Below are positions 50,491-59,533 of a stretch of DNA of 64,000 bases, piece by piece. A program made the position numbers and the translations under genes. Location: contig NZ_CANMQT010000001.1 of assembly GCF_947500065.1 (NCBI RefSeq), positions 1-64,000 on the forward strand, in the 5' to 3' direction. Each line of letters opens with the position of its first letter. Within the stretch, counting starts at the first letter, position 1. Origin of the DNA: an uncultured Aquimarina sp. (GTDB taxonomy: Bacteria > Bacteroidota > Bacteroidia > Flavobacteriales > Flavobacteriaceae). The notes beneath the pieces are model-generated. The model saw only the letters and a list, made by a program, of their open reading frames with translations. It had not been told where the DNA came from and did not search any database.

Positions 50491-50520
50491 CTGAACCCTT
50501 TATTTACATATAGAATTCAG
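50491..50520 (-). terminator. terminator hairpin of the CocE-family gene
   Basis: CTGAAC...GAATTC/AG-type stem about 40 nt past the CocE stop codon on the minus strand, with a run of T on that strand beyond it. Copies at 42677 and 47679. Confidence 0.6.
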
Positions 50521-50561
50521 CCTCTTTCTAAGTAGAAACAATCAGTTTACTAAAGCTTTTA

Positions 50562-52388
50562 TTATTTTGTTGCTTCTTTAAATGCTTTTACACCTCCAAC
50601 AATAGGAATTGAAATAGATGTTGCATCCAGATCAATAGTAAGTTCAGTTCCTGGTTTCGGTAATAGTGTGAATTTATTATCACTAGAAAAAATCATCACT
50701 CCAATTTGTTGTCCTTTTTTAATGATCTGATCGTCTGGTTGTAAATCAAAAGACATCTCATAGAACGCACCTGGTTTTAAAGCTTCACTTTGTGTTAATG
50801 ACTTATAATTTTGTGGATCAGCCCAACCACGAGTAATGATATTATCAGTAATTTTTTTTGTATTCTTTTTCCAGGGCAAAGAAACCATCCAAACTGAAAG
50901 ATTAGCAGCAGGCTTACTACTAGCTAGTTTTATCTTTACTTTGGCAATTCCCGATATGTGGATATCTTGTGTTAGTTCTGGAGTTGTATAGAGCAAGCGA
51001 TGGTTTGATGTCTTTAATATTGCTAATGAATCTCCTGAAAATGTATAATCATCAACTAATTTTTCTGTTCCTTGTTTAGTGGGTTTTGTAGCGCTTAACA
51101 CACCTGCTGTTGATCCTCCAGTAGTAGGAAAAAGAACTACGTCTGATGCATCTGGATTAGGATACTCTTTATAGGAAGTAGGGTTCTCTCTAGCATCATT
51201 TTCGCGAACAATCCAGGCACGCGCATCTTTTTCCACACCATTTTCTACACCATGCAAGTATCTTGTAAACCACCTGTTCATCATCGTGATCGGTGGAGGA
51301 CCTCCATGACCATTCTGATGATAATAAATCTGAGAAGGAATACCCATTTCCTTAGCTTTCTTATAAATTCTATAACTATGCTCTGGCATTACATTCCAAT
51401 CATTGAATCCATGAGACATCAATAATGCGGCTTTCATAGGTTTCATATCGTTTAGGTAATCTCGGCCTGCCCAGAAATCATTATAATCTCCAGTAATTCT
51501 ATCCATCCCATTTTTCATATCAGTATCTCGTACCGTCTTATTATTATAAGGGCGTTTAGACTCATCTCCACTATGAATAAAATCATACAACACATCGATG
51601 TCCTCGCCCAAATATCCTCCAGGAGAACGTACTAAACCATTAGATCTGTAATAATGATAATATGATGTATTTGGTGCAATAGGAATGATAGCCTCTAATC
51701 CTTTTACTCCAGTAGTTGCAGCAGCTAATGGAATAGTTCCGTTATAAGAAGTTCCTGTCATCCCAACTTTTCCTGTAGACCAGTACGCACTAACCGTCTC
51801 TGTTCCCACAGGATCTGTATATCCATCAATACGACCACATAACCAATCAATCACTGCTTTTGGAGCTAAAGATTCATTATCGCCTCCTACAGTGGGAGCT
51901 CCTTGTGATAATCCTGTACCTGGAGAAGATGAGTGTACTACAATATATCCTCTTGGAATCCATTTTTTTGTATGTGAATTAGAAATGATAGGTCTTTTAC
52001 CGCTGCGTGTGACTTCTGCATGTGTTCTCGGCTTAGCTTGCGCTCCTATCTCATGTTTTACATCCCAAAACAATCCTTCTATATTAGGAGCGACTCCTGC
52101 AAAATAAGGACTAGAAACATAAATAACAGGTAGCTTCAACCCTTCTGTTTCTGTTTGATACGGACGTGTTACAGAGACATGCATTCGGTCTAGTTTTCCA
52201 TCTCCATCTGTATCAAATTCTGTAGCTACCCATAGATCATGACGAATCCATTTATCTGGTGTATTGAAAGCTTCTACTATTTGTGCTTCGCCATCCTTAA
52301 ATACGGGTAATGCCTTTTTCTGAGCGTTTATATGTGTTATTAGAAATAGAAATAATACTAAAAAATGCGTGTTAATTTTATGAGTCAT
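50562..52388 (-). CDS. secreted CocE/NonD-family (X-prolyl dipeptidyl-peptidase-like) hydrolase
   Basis: 608 aa. Signal peptide (ends HINAQ). The alpha/beta-hydrolase core has the nucleophile elbow GKVGMTGTSYNG, an Asp-containing HGFNDWNV and a His in YHQNGHGGPP. The C-terminal jelly-roll (DIHISGIAKVKIKLASSKP... GAFYEMSFDL) completes the S15/CocE architecture. It is probably a periplasmic X-Pro dipeptidyl peptidase or ester hydrolase. Full length, with an intact triad. Its last 75 codons and terminator are duplicated at 47672-47990. Confidence 0.87.
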   Translation of the reverse strand: MTHKINTHFLVLFLFLITHINAQKKALPVFKDGEAQIVEAFNTPDKWIRHDLWVATEFDTDGDGKLDRMHVSVTRPYQTETEGLKLPVIYVSSPYFAGVAPNIEGLFWDVKHEIGAQAKPRTHAEVTRSGKRPIISNSHTKKWIPRGYIVVHSSSPGTGLSQGAPTVGGDNESLAPKAVIDWLCGRIDGYTDPVGTETVSAYWSTGKVGMTGTSYNGTIPLAAATTGVKGLEAIIPIAPNTSYYHYYRSNGLVRSPGGYLGEDIDVLYDFIHSGDESKRPYNNKTVRDTDMKNGMDRITGDYNDFWAGRDYLNDMKPMKAALLMSHGFNDWNVMPEHSYRIYKKAKEMGIPSQIYYHQNGHGGPPPITMMNRWFTRYLHGVENGVEKDARAWIVRENDARENPTSYKEYPNPDASDVVLFPTTGGSTAGVLSATKPTKQGTEKLVDDYTFSGDSLAILKTSNHRLLYTTPELTQDIHISGIAKVKIKLASSKPAANLSVWMVSLPWKKNTKKITDNIITRGWADPQNYKSLTQSEALKPGAFYEMSFDLQPDDQIIKKGQQIGVMIFSSDNKFTLLPKPGTELTIDLDATSISIPIVGGVKAFKEATK

Positions 52389-52648
52389 TATTATGGTAGT
52401 TTATTAATCAAATTAGCTTAAAATCAGAAGGCTAGGATTACCGATAAAAACGGTAATATATCCACTGTGTCAAACAAATATAGAATAGAAATACGAATTA
52501 TCTTATATTTCCAAAAGAGAAAGGAGAGATCTTTAGATTATTTTATAAGAACATGTGAATATACTATTACCTATTGATAATAATAGGTTTTAAAATTTTA
52601 TAAAATAGATCCGCAAATACGAAACAATCAAAACTAACTTTCTGCTAT

Positions 52649-52667
52649 TCAAAGTTTGTAACTTTGA
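52649..52667. repeat. REP-like hairpin, family A copy 4 (diverged)
   Basis: TCAAAGTT / AACTTTGA around TGT. It shares the TTTGTAACTT core with the other copies but has lost the CG pair. The surrounding 387-bp gap holds otherwise only the terminator below. Confidence 0.55.
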
Positions 52668-52711
52668 AGTGTTAAATTAAATTATTCGTAATAGCAGAAC
52701 TCTATATATAA

Positions 52712-52746
52712 AAAAACAGTTGCAAAATTATTTTGCAACTGTTTTT
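52712..52746. terminator. strong stem-loop terminator
   Basis: 16-bp perfect stem AAAAACAGTTGCAAAA / TTTTGCAACTGTTTTT with a TTA loop, 30 nt past the stop codon of the minus-strand lipoprotein gene. Confidence 0.88.
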
Positions 52747-52775
52747 ATTCGTTTTTTCCTTAACAGATACTTCAA

Positions 52776-53882
52776 TTATTCCGCATAAATAGAAAAAATC
52801 TCATGCTCATAGTTTTGGGTAGACCAAGATGCAGGAACATTATTTGTCCATACAGTAGCAACATTCGGAGCGTTGCTATAAGTAGGGTTTCTAACCGTTC
52901 CTCCTGCGAAGACGATAAAGTTTTTCACATAAACTGAACTAGCATAAGCATTTCCATTGACATCCGTTGTCAAATTGGTTCCCACACCATTTTTCCACAA
53001 CTTAGCTACTCTACCAGATCCTGTATACTCATAACCAGCCACGTGTACACCAAGCCCTGACACATATACAGATTTTGCTGATGCATTATAGGTTCCATTA
53101 GATAAATACGTAGGTACACCGTTTTTCCAAACTACTGCTTTTGTTCCTTCTTTTCCTGCGACATACACATCACCAGAACTAACAAAAATTGAATTAGCTG
53201 ATGAATTATTGGTAATTCCACCCAAAGAAAATAGTGGACTTCCGTTCTTCCATACCTTATGATTAGGATTTGTTCCAGAAGCACTCATTTCGTAACCACA
53301 AGCATATACATCAGTATTATATTTAAAAACAGAGGTGATTCTAACCACATTGTTTGTTTCAACAGGTGTAAAAGTTTGCGTTGCTCCACCGATCTGCCAT
53401 AATTTTGCATTACTACCATCATAACCTCCAACATATACATTATTACTATCATCCACAAAAACCGAGTTAGCAGATCCGCTATTAATACCATTTGTTAAAC
53501 TATTGACCACACCATTTACCCACAGTTTAGCAACGTTTTTAGTGCCATTACTTTCGAATCCAGCTACATAAACATTATCAGCAGCATCAACAACAACAGA
53601 ATTTCCTGCAGCTGCCTGCGTACCATCTGTTAAAGCTGTTGCTACACCGTTTACCCATACAGTAGCCGTTCTTTTTTGTAAAGGATTAGCCGACGACCAA
53701 ATCCTTTCGAAACCAGCGGCATATGTAGTAGGTGGAAGGTAAGTATCTATTATGATGACTGGTCTTCTCTTTTCCATATCAGATTCCATTTCGGAAACAG
53801 TTTGATCTTCTAAACGATCCGCTGTACAAGAGAAAAGCAATCCTAACAATGTAATGGTAAATAATACTGTGATTTTGTTCAT
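52776..53882 (-). CDS. repeat-containing lipoprotein (propeller-like)
   Basis: 368 aa. Lipobox LLGLLFSC. At least six units of about 45 residues with NSVFVDDSNNVYVGGYDGSN, SIFVSSGDVYVAGKEG and SVYVSGLGVHVAGYEYTGSG alternate with WKNG or WVNGV segments. The pattern suggests a beta-propeller displayed on the envelope. The Asn/Ser-rich, low-complexity blades are almost identical to each other, indicating recent internal duplication. No enzymatic motif seen. A stretch RRPVIIIDTYLPPT joins the lipid anchor to the repeats. Confidence 0.72.
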   Translation of the reverse strand: MNKITVLFTITLLGLLFSCTADRLEDQTVSEMESDMEKRRPVIIIDTYLPPTTYAAGFERIWSSANPLQKRTATVWVNGVATALTDGTQAAAGNSVVVDAADNVYVAGFESNGTKNVAKLWVNGVVNSLTNGINSGSANSVFVDDSNNVYVGGYDGSNAKLWQIGGATQTFTPVETNNVVRITSVFKYNTDVYACGYEMSASGTNPNHKVWKNGSPLFSLGGITNNSSANSIFVSSGDVYVAGKEGTKAVVWKNGVPTYLSNGTYNASAKSVYVSGLGVHVAGYEYTGSGRVAKLWKNGVGTNLTTDVNGNAYASSVYVKNFIVFAGGTVRNPTYSNAPNVATVWTNNVPASWSTQNYEHEIFSIYAE

Positions 53883-54083
53883 TTTTTGTTTTTTATAAAT
53901 TAAATTATTTTGCTATTTACTATGGTGGTTACTCATTCCATTGTTTTGTTACCCAAGAAAAAAATATATTTTTTGGCATCTATTTTTAATGCTTCATTAA
54001 GCGCATATATTTTCTCTGAAACAATTTTGGATCTAGCTTGGTTGTTTTAAGAAACCTCTGATGGTTTGGCTTTAGGTTTCTCA

Positions 54084-54106
54084 TCTTCGAAGTTTGTAAT
54101 TTTCAA
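54084..54106. repeat. REP-like hairpin, family A copy 5 (degenerate)
   Basis: CTTCGAAGTTTGTAATTTTCAAG, a decayed copy in the 471-bp gap before the GG-leader peptide gene. Nothing else in the gap is recognisable. Confidence 0.5.
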
Positions 54107-54354
54107 GTATTAATACTGTTTTATTAAAGTTAATGGATTATTTATCCTTGCATTGAAATTTTAATTTGCCTCGAAACACAATGTAATATCACTGAAAACA
54201 GTGAATAATATTTGAGATTTAATACTAATATTTGTGGAATACACACAGAGTTATATAGAAACAACTTGCATTTTCAGATAGGATATAATGCAAATATGTG
54301 ATAGACTAACTCTCTTTTTTTACTTTGAATTATTAACTGTAAATATTAAATATT

Positions 54355-54561
54355 ATGATCAAAAACATTTTAAACTTAAGGGGTGCCCAGAAAATCAACA
54401 GAACAGAACAAGAGTCTATTAAAGGAGGTTTTGGCCTTCCATCAACAGACGACTGTGGATGTGTGGTAGTTGGACGTTTCGGGTATCAGGAAATTATTGC
54501 AGTTTCTTGCAGTAGTACTTGTCCTGATGGATCAAATCCGATCCCAGGATTAGGTTTCTAG
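54355..54561 (+). CDS. double-glycine leader peptide, natural-product/bacteriocin precursor type
   Basis: 68 aa. The N-terminal MIKNILNLRGAQKINRTEQE followed by SIKGG is the leader seen in Bacteroidota GG-type precursors, cut after the two glycines by C39-peptidase transporters. The core FGLPSTDDCGCVVVGR... has four cysteines (DCGC, SCSSTC). No transporter or maturation enzyme lies within the window, so it is an orphan precursor. A hairpin follows at 54631. Product and activity unknown. Confidence 0.75.
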   Translation: MIKNILNLRGAQKINRTEQESIKGGFGLPSTDDCGCVVVGRFGYQEIIAVSCSSTCPDGSNPIPGLGF

Positions 54562-54630
54562 GAGTTTATCAAAGTAAACTACTAAGGGTGTCATATACTT
54601 GATCTATCCTTAGTAATTTGTAATAGATAG

Positions 54631-54692
54631 AGAGTTCATAAAAGTCACTTATATCTTTTAATATTTTTGATAAACGTGGTTTTTATGACTCT
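54631..54692. terminator. hairpin downstream of the GG peptide
   Basis: AGAGTTCATAAAA...CAC pairs with GTGGTTTTTATGACTCT across a 28-nt loop and is followed by TCATTTTT. Probable terminator of the peptide gene. Confidence 0.5.
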
Positions 54693-55284
54693 TCATTTTT
54701 AGTTTTAGACAATTACAAACTGTTATTTTTTTGATAGTAATAACGCGTAAAAACTGTTACGCTATTGATATTTTTTGATTCAGAATACAATTCAAACAAA
54801 AAAACATCAAATTCATCCTAGTCTCAAATATTTTTTAAAGTGTCAATTGCAAAATTGATACATCCATTTACTATGGATCTAACGGTTTTCGGTGATAATC
54901 ATTTACAATTTCTTACAACCACAAAATAACCAAAGCCTTAGCCTCTTTGATCAATAAACTATCTTCGCTATCGTTACATAAGCAGTTTATAATCGATAAC
55001 ACTTGAACTCCTTCCAGAATTCTGATAAAATACAATTTCCCTCAAATGATTCCACCTATTTGTAAACCAGGATTACCCACGCTCTCTGGTCCTGAAATAA
55101 GGTCATGAAACTTACTTTTTTTCCAAAACATGTAAAACAAAAAACAAATACTTTTTGATTTTTAGGGTGATTCTAGTATACATAAACTCTATTATGGAAA
55201 AATATTATTCCTCAATAGTTAATTTTGTTTAAACATTTTTAGAAAATATTAAACATTTTGTATCTTTATATAAAATTAGAAGAT
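54693..55284. other. gene-free stretch
   Basis: About 590 bp without a supportable gene, RNA or repeat in either strand. AT-rich with short stop-broken frames only. Confidence 0.5.
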
Positions 55285-55395
55285 GTGGAACTTATTGAAA
55301 AAGCTTTAGGGTTTGAAAGTAAAAAGATGAGTTATATGACTAACAGAGGGAAAGAGAAAATAGAAAAACATCTTAACGGAGTATCAACAGTATAG
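55285..55395 (+). CDS. putative 36-aa ORF (GTG start), possibly a gene remnant
   Basis: A short frame reading VELIEKALGFESKKMSYMTN then RGKEKIEKHLNGVSTV, open from before the GTG. It is helical and charged. It may be a broken 3' end of a larger gene or a small protein. It ends 33 nt before the next start. Confidence 0.25.
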   Translation: MELIEKALGFESKKMSYMTNRGKEKIEKHLNGVSTV

Positions 55396-55428
55396 TTGCT
55401 ACTATTTCTACATCAAGAATTCGCAATC

Positions 55429-55860
55429 ATGATATTAGACACTACATATTCAAATAAAAAAAATAAAGAACTAATCAATGATCTGGTTGGAAAACCTTTC
55501 TCATTAATCCGTTCAATTAAGATGCATGGTATCGGTTCTAAACGTATGATTATAGAAAATGTAAGTCCCAACCTAAAAAATATTTTAAATACCGTTTCAG
55601 ATGTAAATTATGGTAGTATTGAATTAAGACCTATTGGAATTTTAATCGCTATCACCAAAGGGTTGCAAAATTTCACCTGGGTAATTCCATACTATCAGTT
55701 TTACCTTTACCAAACAAATGGTATTAGTATCCATGCACAAGGTAAGTTTGTTCATTTCAGAAATAATCGTACACATCAAGAAAATGCTTCTTTTTTTAAG
55801 AAACTGACACGATTAAAAACTGAGTACGACCAAAGGTTTCCACATGTGGATTCTATTTAA
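55429..55860 (+). CDS. conserved hypothetical protein (143 aa)
   Basis: Start moved from the track's 55396 to ATG 55429 (MILDTTYSNKKNKELIND), since the first eleven residues are an unlikely leader. Mixed alpha/beta with IELRPIGILIAITKGLQNFTWVIPYYQFYLYQ, which reads like a beta sheet plus an amphipathic segment; no signal peptide. I have the impression it is widespread in Flavobacteriaceae but know no function. It is convergent with the next gene. Confidence 0.55.
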   Translation: MILDTTYSNKKNKELINDLVGKPFSLIRSIKMHGIGSKRMIIENVSPNLKNILNTVSDVNYGSIELRPIGILIAITKGLQNFTWVIPYYQFYLYQTNGISIHAQGKFVHFRNNRTHQENASFFKKLTRLKTEYDQRFPHVDSI

Positions 55861-55882
55861 AATTTCATCTCAAATCAAATAG

Positions 55883-56212
55883 CTAATGACTATTTATATT
55901 TTCTTGATTTTGACTTCTAAGTGATAATGCAAATTGCATGAGATCAAGATCAGCGTGTGCCGCGTAATTACTACTTAAACAACCTTTGATCCCGTCATCA
56001 CAGGCAATTAAGAATAGAATAGAAGTGTCACTCGGATCGCTCAATCCTTTATGTCTACAATATTCTACCAGAATACATTCTTCTATAGCATATCTTTTTT
56101 TAGTTTTCCGATCATAAATTCTATTGTCTTTGAATAGAAAATCAACAGTGAACCCCTGATTCTTTGCATTCTGGATATCTTCCAGAAATGTTTTATGCGG
56201 TGATAATATCAT
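55883..56212 (-). CDS. small conserved protein, PRPP-synthetase-like misannotation family
   Basis: 109 aa: DFLFKDNRIYDRKTKKRYAI then ILFLIACDDGIKGCLSSNYA followed by AHADLDLMQF. Similar short proteins in Bacteroidota end in 'KGT..DAYG.YAD' and are often labelled phosphoribosylpyrophosphate synthetase without good reason; this looks like a distant member. No PRPP-binding loop is present. Cytoplasmic, role unknown. Confidence 0.5.
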   Translation of the reverse strand: MILSPHKTFLEDIQNAKNQGFTVDFLFKDNRIYDRKTKKRYAIEECILVEYCRHKGLSDPSDTSILFLIACDDGIKGCLSSNYAAHADLDLMQFALSLRSQNQENINSH

Positions 56213-56354
56213 AGTATTTTGTTTTTTGATTCGTATTTCTAAATTCTCAGTAATTCTTCGGTTTTGATTTTAATACCCGCTTTAAATTTGAATAAAATCA
56301 AAATTTTCATGACATAAAACGAGCATTAAGGATTGAGGTAACTAAATTGTATCA

Positions 56355-57146
56355 CTATCTAAAGATGATCGAAGCACAGGTTTCGGCATTCATTTTTTGA
56401 ATAAGTAATTGAACCACTTGTTTTGGCGTTTTTACAACTCCCAATTCTTCCTTATTCAGAATCAGCTTATTAGTATTGTTTTCCCAAACAAAGATTTTTC
56501 CACCAGATTTTACAACTCTGTTTTCTTCATTAGATGTTATTCGGAAGGCTTCAAATTTATGATCATATTTAACGCCCGCAGGATAATATAACTCTGTTAC
56601 AAATTGGGTACTCCCTTTCTCAAAAATATGGCAAACACAATCTCCAATATCTTTTAGTTCAGAAACCCGAACCATATTATTCTGAATGATTTTCCACTGT
56701 CCTTTTTGTTTTACAGCAACAATATTCATAAGAATAGTGCCTTTTTCTGCTATTTTATCGTCTATAATAGATTCAAAATCCAGTAATGCAGAAACGGTTC
56801 CTGCAGTTTCTTTTTGAGTACTATATAAAATTTTGTTTATTTTCATCTTAAGGCTATAATTACCATCCTGGACGATATCATTAAGTTGAAATCTAATGTT
56901 CTCCTTTGTATAATTTTTCTTGACAATAGCTCCAGACAATTTTACATAGGTCGTGTTTCCAGAATATTGTTCGCTATAAAGTGCTAATACTTTGGGTACC
57001 GCATTGTCTTTCTCTATAGAATTCATAAGTTTTATATAAGACTCCATGATTTCGATAACAGGATCAATCTTTTCTATTTTATTTGCAGATGCAGTTGCGT
57101 ATAAAAAAGTAATCATACAGCATAGTAGTACATAAGATTTTTTCAT
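56355..57146 (-). CDS. secreted protein, NTF2-like fold suspected
   Basis: 263 aa with a signal peptide (ends TASA). Segment VIEIMESYIKLMNSIEKDNAV starts a helical cone and KQKGQWKIIQNNMVRVSEL is the closing strand typical of NTF2-like/DUF4440 proteins. The C-terminal 90 residues (DCVCHIFEKGSTQFV...) form a second, unrecognised part. Periplasmic or outer-membrane associated. No catalytic motif visible. It is 20 nt upstream of the YitT gene's stop, but independent regulation is possible. Confidence 0.45.
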   Translation of the reverse strand: MKKSYVLLCCMITFLYATASANKIEKIDPVIEIMESYIKLMNSIEKDNAVPKVLALYSEQYSGNTTYVKLSGAIVKKNYTKENIRFQLNDIVQDGNYSLKMKINKILYSTQKETAGTVSALLDFESIIDDKIAEKGTILMNIVAVKQKGQWKIIQNNMVRVSELKDIGDCVCHIFEKGSTQFVTELYYPAGVKYDHKFEAFRITSNEENRVVKSGGKIFVWENNTNKLILNKEELGVVKTPKQVVQLLIQKMNAETCASIIFR

Positions 57147-57166
57147 AATTCAGGATATTTTAAATT

Positions 57167-58063
57167 TTAGAAATATATTTTTTTTTTAGAAAGATATCTT
57201 CTTAAAATACCTCCTTTGATATGATTCACATCATACTCGATTACAAAAGCATTAGGGTCTATTTGATCAATAATTTTATTGACTTTGCCTATTTCAATTC
57301 GATTTATAATGGTATGAATTACTTCAAAATTTTGGATCTTTCCTTGATTTCCATATCCATGAACTCCATTAAATACAGTCATTCCTGATCCCAATTTCGA
57401 TGTAATTGCTTCTTTGACCTGATCATATTTTTTTGATACAATCATCACTCCAATAAAATTTTCAAATCCTTCTATAGTGAGGTCTGTTATTTTTGCGGTT
57501 ACCAAAAACGCTAGGATAGAATACATGGCGGTTTCCTTTGAAACAATGATTGCTGTAATCGCAAAGAGTATAAAATTAAAGAGTAAGGTTACTTTTCCAA
57601 TACTTACACCAAAATGCCTGTTAAGATATATCCCTAAAATCTCGGATCCATCTAAAACAGCACCATTTTTTATGGTAATACCTATTCCTAAGCCTAGTAA
57701 AAGTCCTCCGAAAATTGAAGTCAATAATTTATCACTAGTGAACACACCAAAATTTTCAAAATGAATAAAAATCGCAAAACTAATAATACTGACTAATGAC
57801 TTGAAAACCATATATCTGGAAATAGTGAAATATGCCAATATCAGAAACGGAATACTAAGAACTATCAATACTATTGATATATTAATAGCAAACAGGCTGT
57901 TTAATAAAATCGCAATACCTGTGACACCTCCATCTAAAAAACCATTAGGTAGAAGAAAAGCTTTCAAGCCGATACTCGCTAATAATACTCCCAAAGCAAT
58001 TTGCACGTACTCATAAGCACCTCTTATTATTTGATTCTTATGTATTGAAGTATTTTTGGTCAT
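57167..58063 (-). CDS. YitT-family membrane protein (DUF161/DUF2179)
   Basis: 298 aa from ATG 58063 (MTKNTSIHKNQIIRGAYEY); the longer track start would overlap the upstream gene. Five or six TM helices with the conserved ALGVLLASIGLKAFLLPNGFLDGGVTGIA-type opening, then a cytoplasmic DUF2179 domain (SKLGSGMTVFNGVHGYGN). Typical YitT layout and length. Transport substrate unknown. It follows the small CutA-like gene with a 13-nt gap. Confidence 0.85.
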   Translation of the reverse strand: MTKNTSIHKNQIIRGAYEYVQIALGVLLASIGLKAFLLPNGFLDGGVTGIAILLNSLFAINISIVLIVLSIPFLILAYFTISRYMVFKSLVSIISFAIFIHFENFGVFTSDKLLTSIFGGLLLGLGIGITIKNGAVLDGSEILGIYLNRHFGVSIGKVTLLFNFILFAITAIIVSKETAMYSILAFLVTAKITDLTIEGFENFIGVMIVSKKYDQVKEAITSKLGSGMTVFNGVHGYGNQGKIQNFEVIHTIINRIEIGKVNKIIDQIDPNAFVIEYDVNHIKGGILRRYLSKKKIYF

Positions 58064-58076
58064 ATAGATTTTTTGT

Positions 58077-58394
58077 TTAGAATACAGTGATGTAATCTGC
58101 AATAGTTTCTGACTGTTGCGGATCCATATGTACGATTGGAATTGAATATAAAACAGGCATATTAGATCCGAACATTTTCCTAAGACGATCGTTTAGATTA
58201 TTAAACTGTAAGGATTTAACAATACCAGAAATTAACGTTCTATTTAACTTACTTGTTTTGCTTTTTGCGTCTATTCTAGCCTGCACACAATTTTCGATAA
58301 TTGTGACTGTCAAAAGATACTTACCCCTTAGTAAAAATTCTATAATTTCATCAGTTTGTGATTTACTTTTGGGAATGATGAATATCTTTACCAT
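58077..58394 (-). CDS. small protein with possible CutA/PII-like fold
   Basis: 105 aa: MVKIFIIPKSKSQTDEIIEF opening, beta-alpha-beta then VTIIENCVQARIDAKSKTSK, and a C-terminal IPIVHMDPQQSETIADYI. The order of strands and the isolated LLRGKYLLTVTIIEN segment recall CutA1- or PII-like ferredoxin folds, but no diagnostic motif is present. It is translated just before the YitT gene (13 nt), so it may regulate that transporter as PII-like proteins do. Confidence 0.45.
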   Translation of the reverse strand: MVKIFIIPKSKSQTDEIIEFLLRGKYLLTVTIIENCVQARIDAKSKTSKLNRTLISGIVKSLQFNNLNDRLRKMFGSNMPVLYSIPIVHMDPQQSETIADYITVF

Positions 58395-58405
58395 AATTCT
58401 TTGAT

Positions 58406-59242
58406 TTAAGATTTATAATAAGGTTTCTCAGAATTTTGTGCCCTCAAAATCGAGGATAGTTCTTCTATTGGTATTTCAAGAAAATAGTTTCCTGAATAGG
58501 TAGGACATACTGTACAGTCATCAAAGTAGAATTTAATATGATCTGAATCGACAACAAAATTATTCTTGAAAACTTCAAAGGTATTTTTAGTAAATTCCCA
58601 GCAATCATTGAAAGAGTCTTGTCCTACAATACGCGCTTGTAATTCTTGATTTAGCTTAAATAATAAGAACTTCTCACTATTATTTTCAAACAAATCATTA
58701 TACGTAACAAACGTTCCTGTTTTTACATTATAATTTAAGCCCTTGAACATAAAAGAATTATGTCGATCATCATCATAATAATTTGTTTTGTATAATAGAA
58801 CACTTAAGAAGTGACTATTTTTAGTATACACTTTATAATCCAGATTTCTTCTCTTCCTTTCGGCATCTTTGAATAAAGGATCACAGGATAAATCATCATT
58901 ATAAAGCACTTGTAGGATTGATGTTTCTGTTTTTAAATAATTTCTCTTTATAAAGGAATTAAAATTACTGAACAAAGGATTGAATTGTTCATCTAGATGA
59001 GGATACTTATAATCAAGAATTAATGAGTTTTCTTTTTTATAAAACGTTTTAGTGCTAACAAAATCATTAAGCGGAGCTTCTTGCTTTTTTACTAACCAAT
59101 AGTCTGATTTCTCTTTAGACAAATTATGAGATATTAAAACTGTTTTAGCATCTTCTTCAATCAATTTATGATTAGAATCATTTGATATAGTGTTACAAGA
59201 GAGAAGTATTGTGGCAAGAGAAATACAAATTAGATTTTTCAT
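58406..59242 (-). CDS. lipoprotein with RsiV-like (DUF3298) domain
   Basis: 278 aa with lipobox (TILLSCNT). The C-terminal half has TFVTYNDLFENNSEKFLLFK then IKFYFDDCTVCPTYSGNYFLEIPIEEL, matching the DUF3298/RsiV lysozyme-binding-like fold. Four cysteines lie in the second half (SCDP, DCWE, DCTVC). Its promoter carries the same 35-bp element as the sbtA-region promoters, suggesting LysR control. It ends 12 nt before the small CutA-like gene. Confidence 0.65.
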   Translation of the reverse strand: MKNLICISLATILLSCNTISNDSNHKLIEEDAKTVLISHNLSKEKSDYWLVKKQEAPLNDFVSTKTFYKKENSLILDYKYPHLDEQFNPLFSNFNSFIKRNYLKTETSILQVLYNDDLSCDPLFKDAERKRRNLDYKVYTKNSHFLSVLLYKTNYYDDDRHNSFMFKGLNYNVKTGTFVTYNDLFENNSEKFLLFKLNQELQARIVGQDSFNDCWEFTKNTFEVFKNNFVVDSDHIKFYFDDCTVCPTYSGNYFLEIPIEELSSILRAQNSEKPYYKS

Positions 59243-59277
59243 CTTTTAAGGTGATTTAGTATCGTTATTACTTGATA

Positions 59278-59331
59278 CAAATCTCCATAAATAGTTTCAT
59301 ATATTTTTATTTATATTTATAATCATTTGCA
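59278..59331 (-). promoter_or_regulatory. 35-bp LysR-region element C1 and -7 box
   Basis: Read on the minus strand the element (59331-59297) contains ATAAATATAAATAAAAATAT, then 13 nt, then GAGATTTG (59285-59278). It is identical to element C4 except for one base. The rest of the 290-bp gap to the LysR gene has no gene. Confidence 0.65.
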
Positions 59332-59533
59332 TAAAATAATTTTATGTAAATGATTATAATAAAACGATGCAAATAAACAAATACTGAGATTGAGTAATTT
59401 CGAGAATATGATCTTCTAAAAAACACTTTGCATAGTTCGTTATGGGTTTGTAAAATAATCCATAACCTAAAGAATAAAGGTTTAATCAAAGTATTGTGCA
59501 GAAAATAAATTTATTGAAAGTAGTTATATAAAT

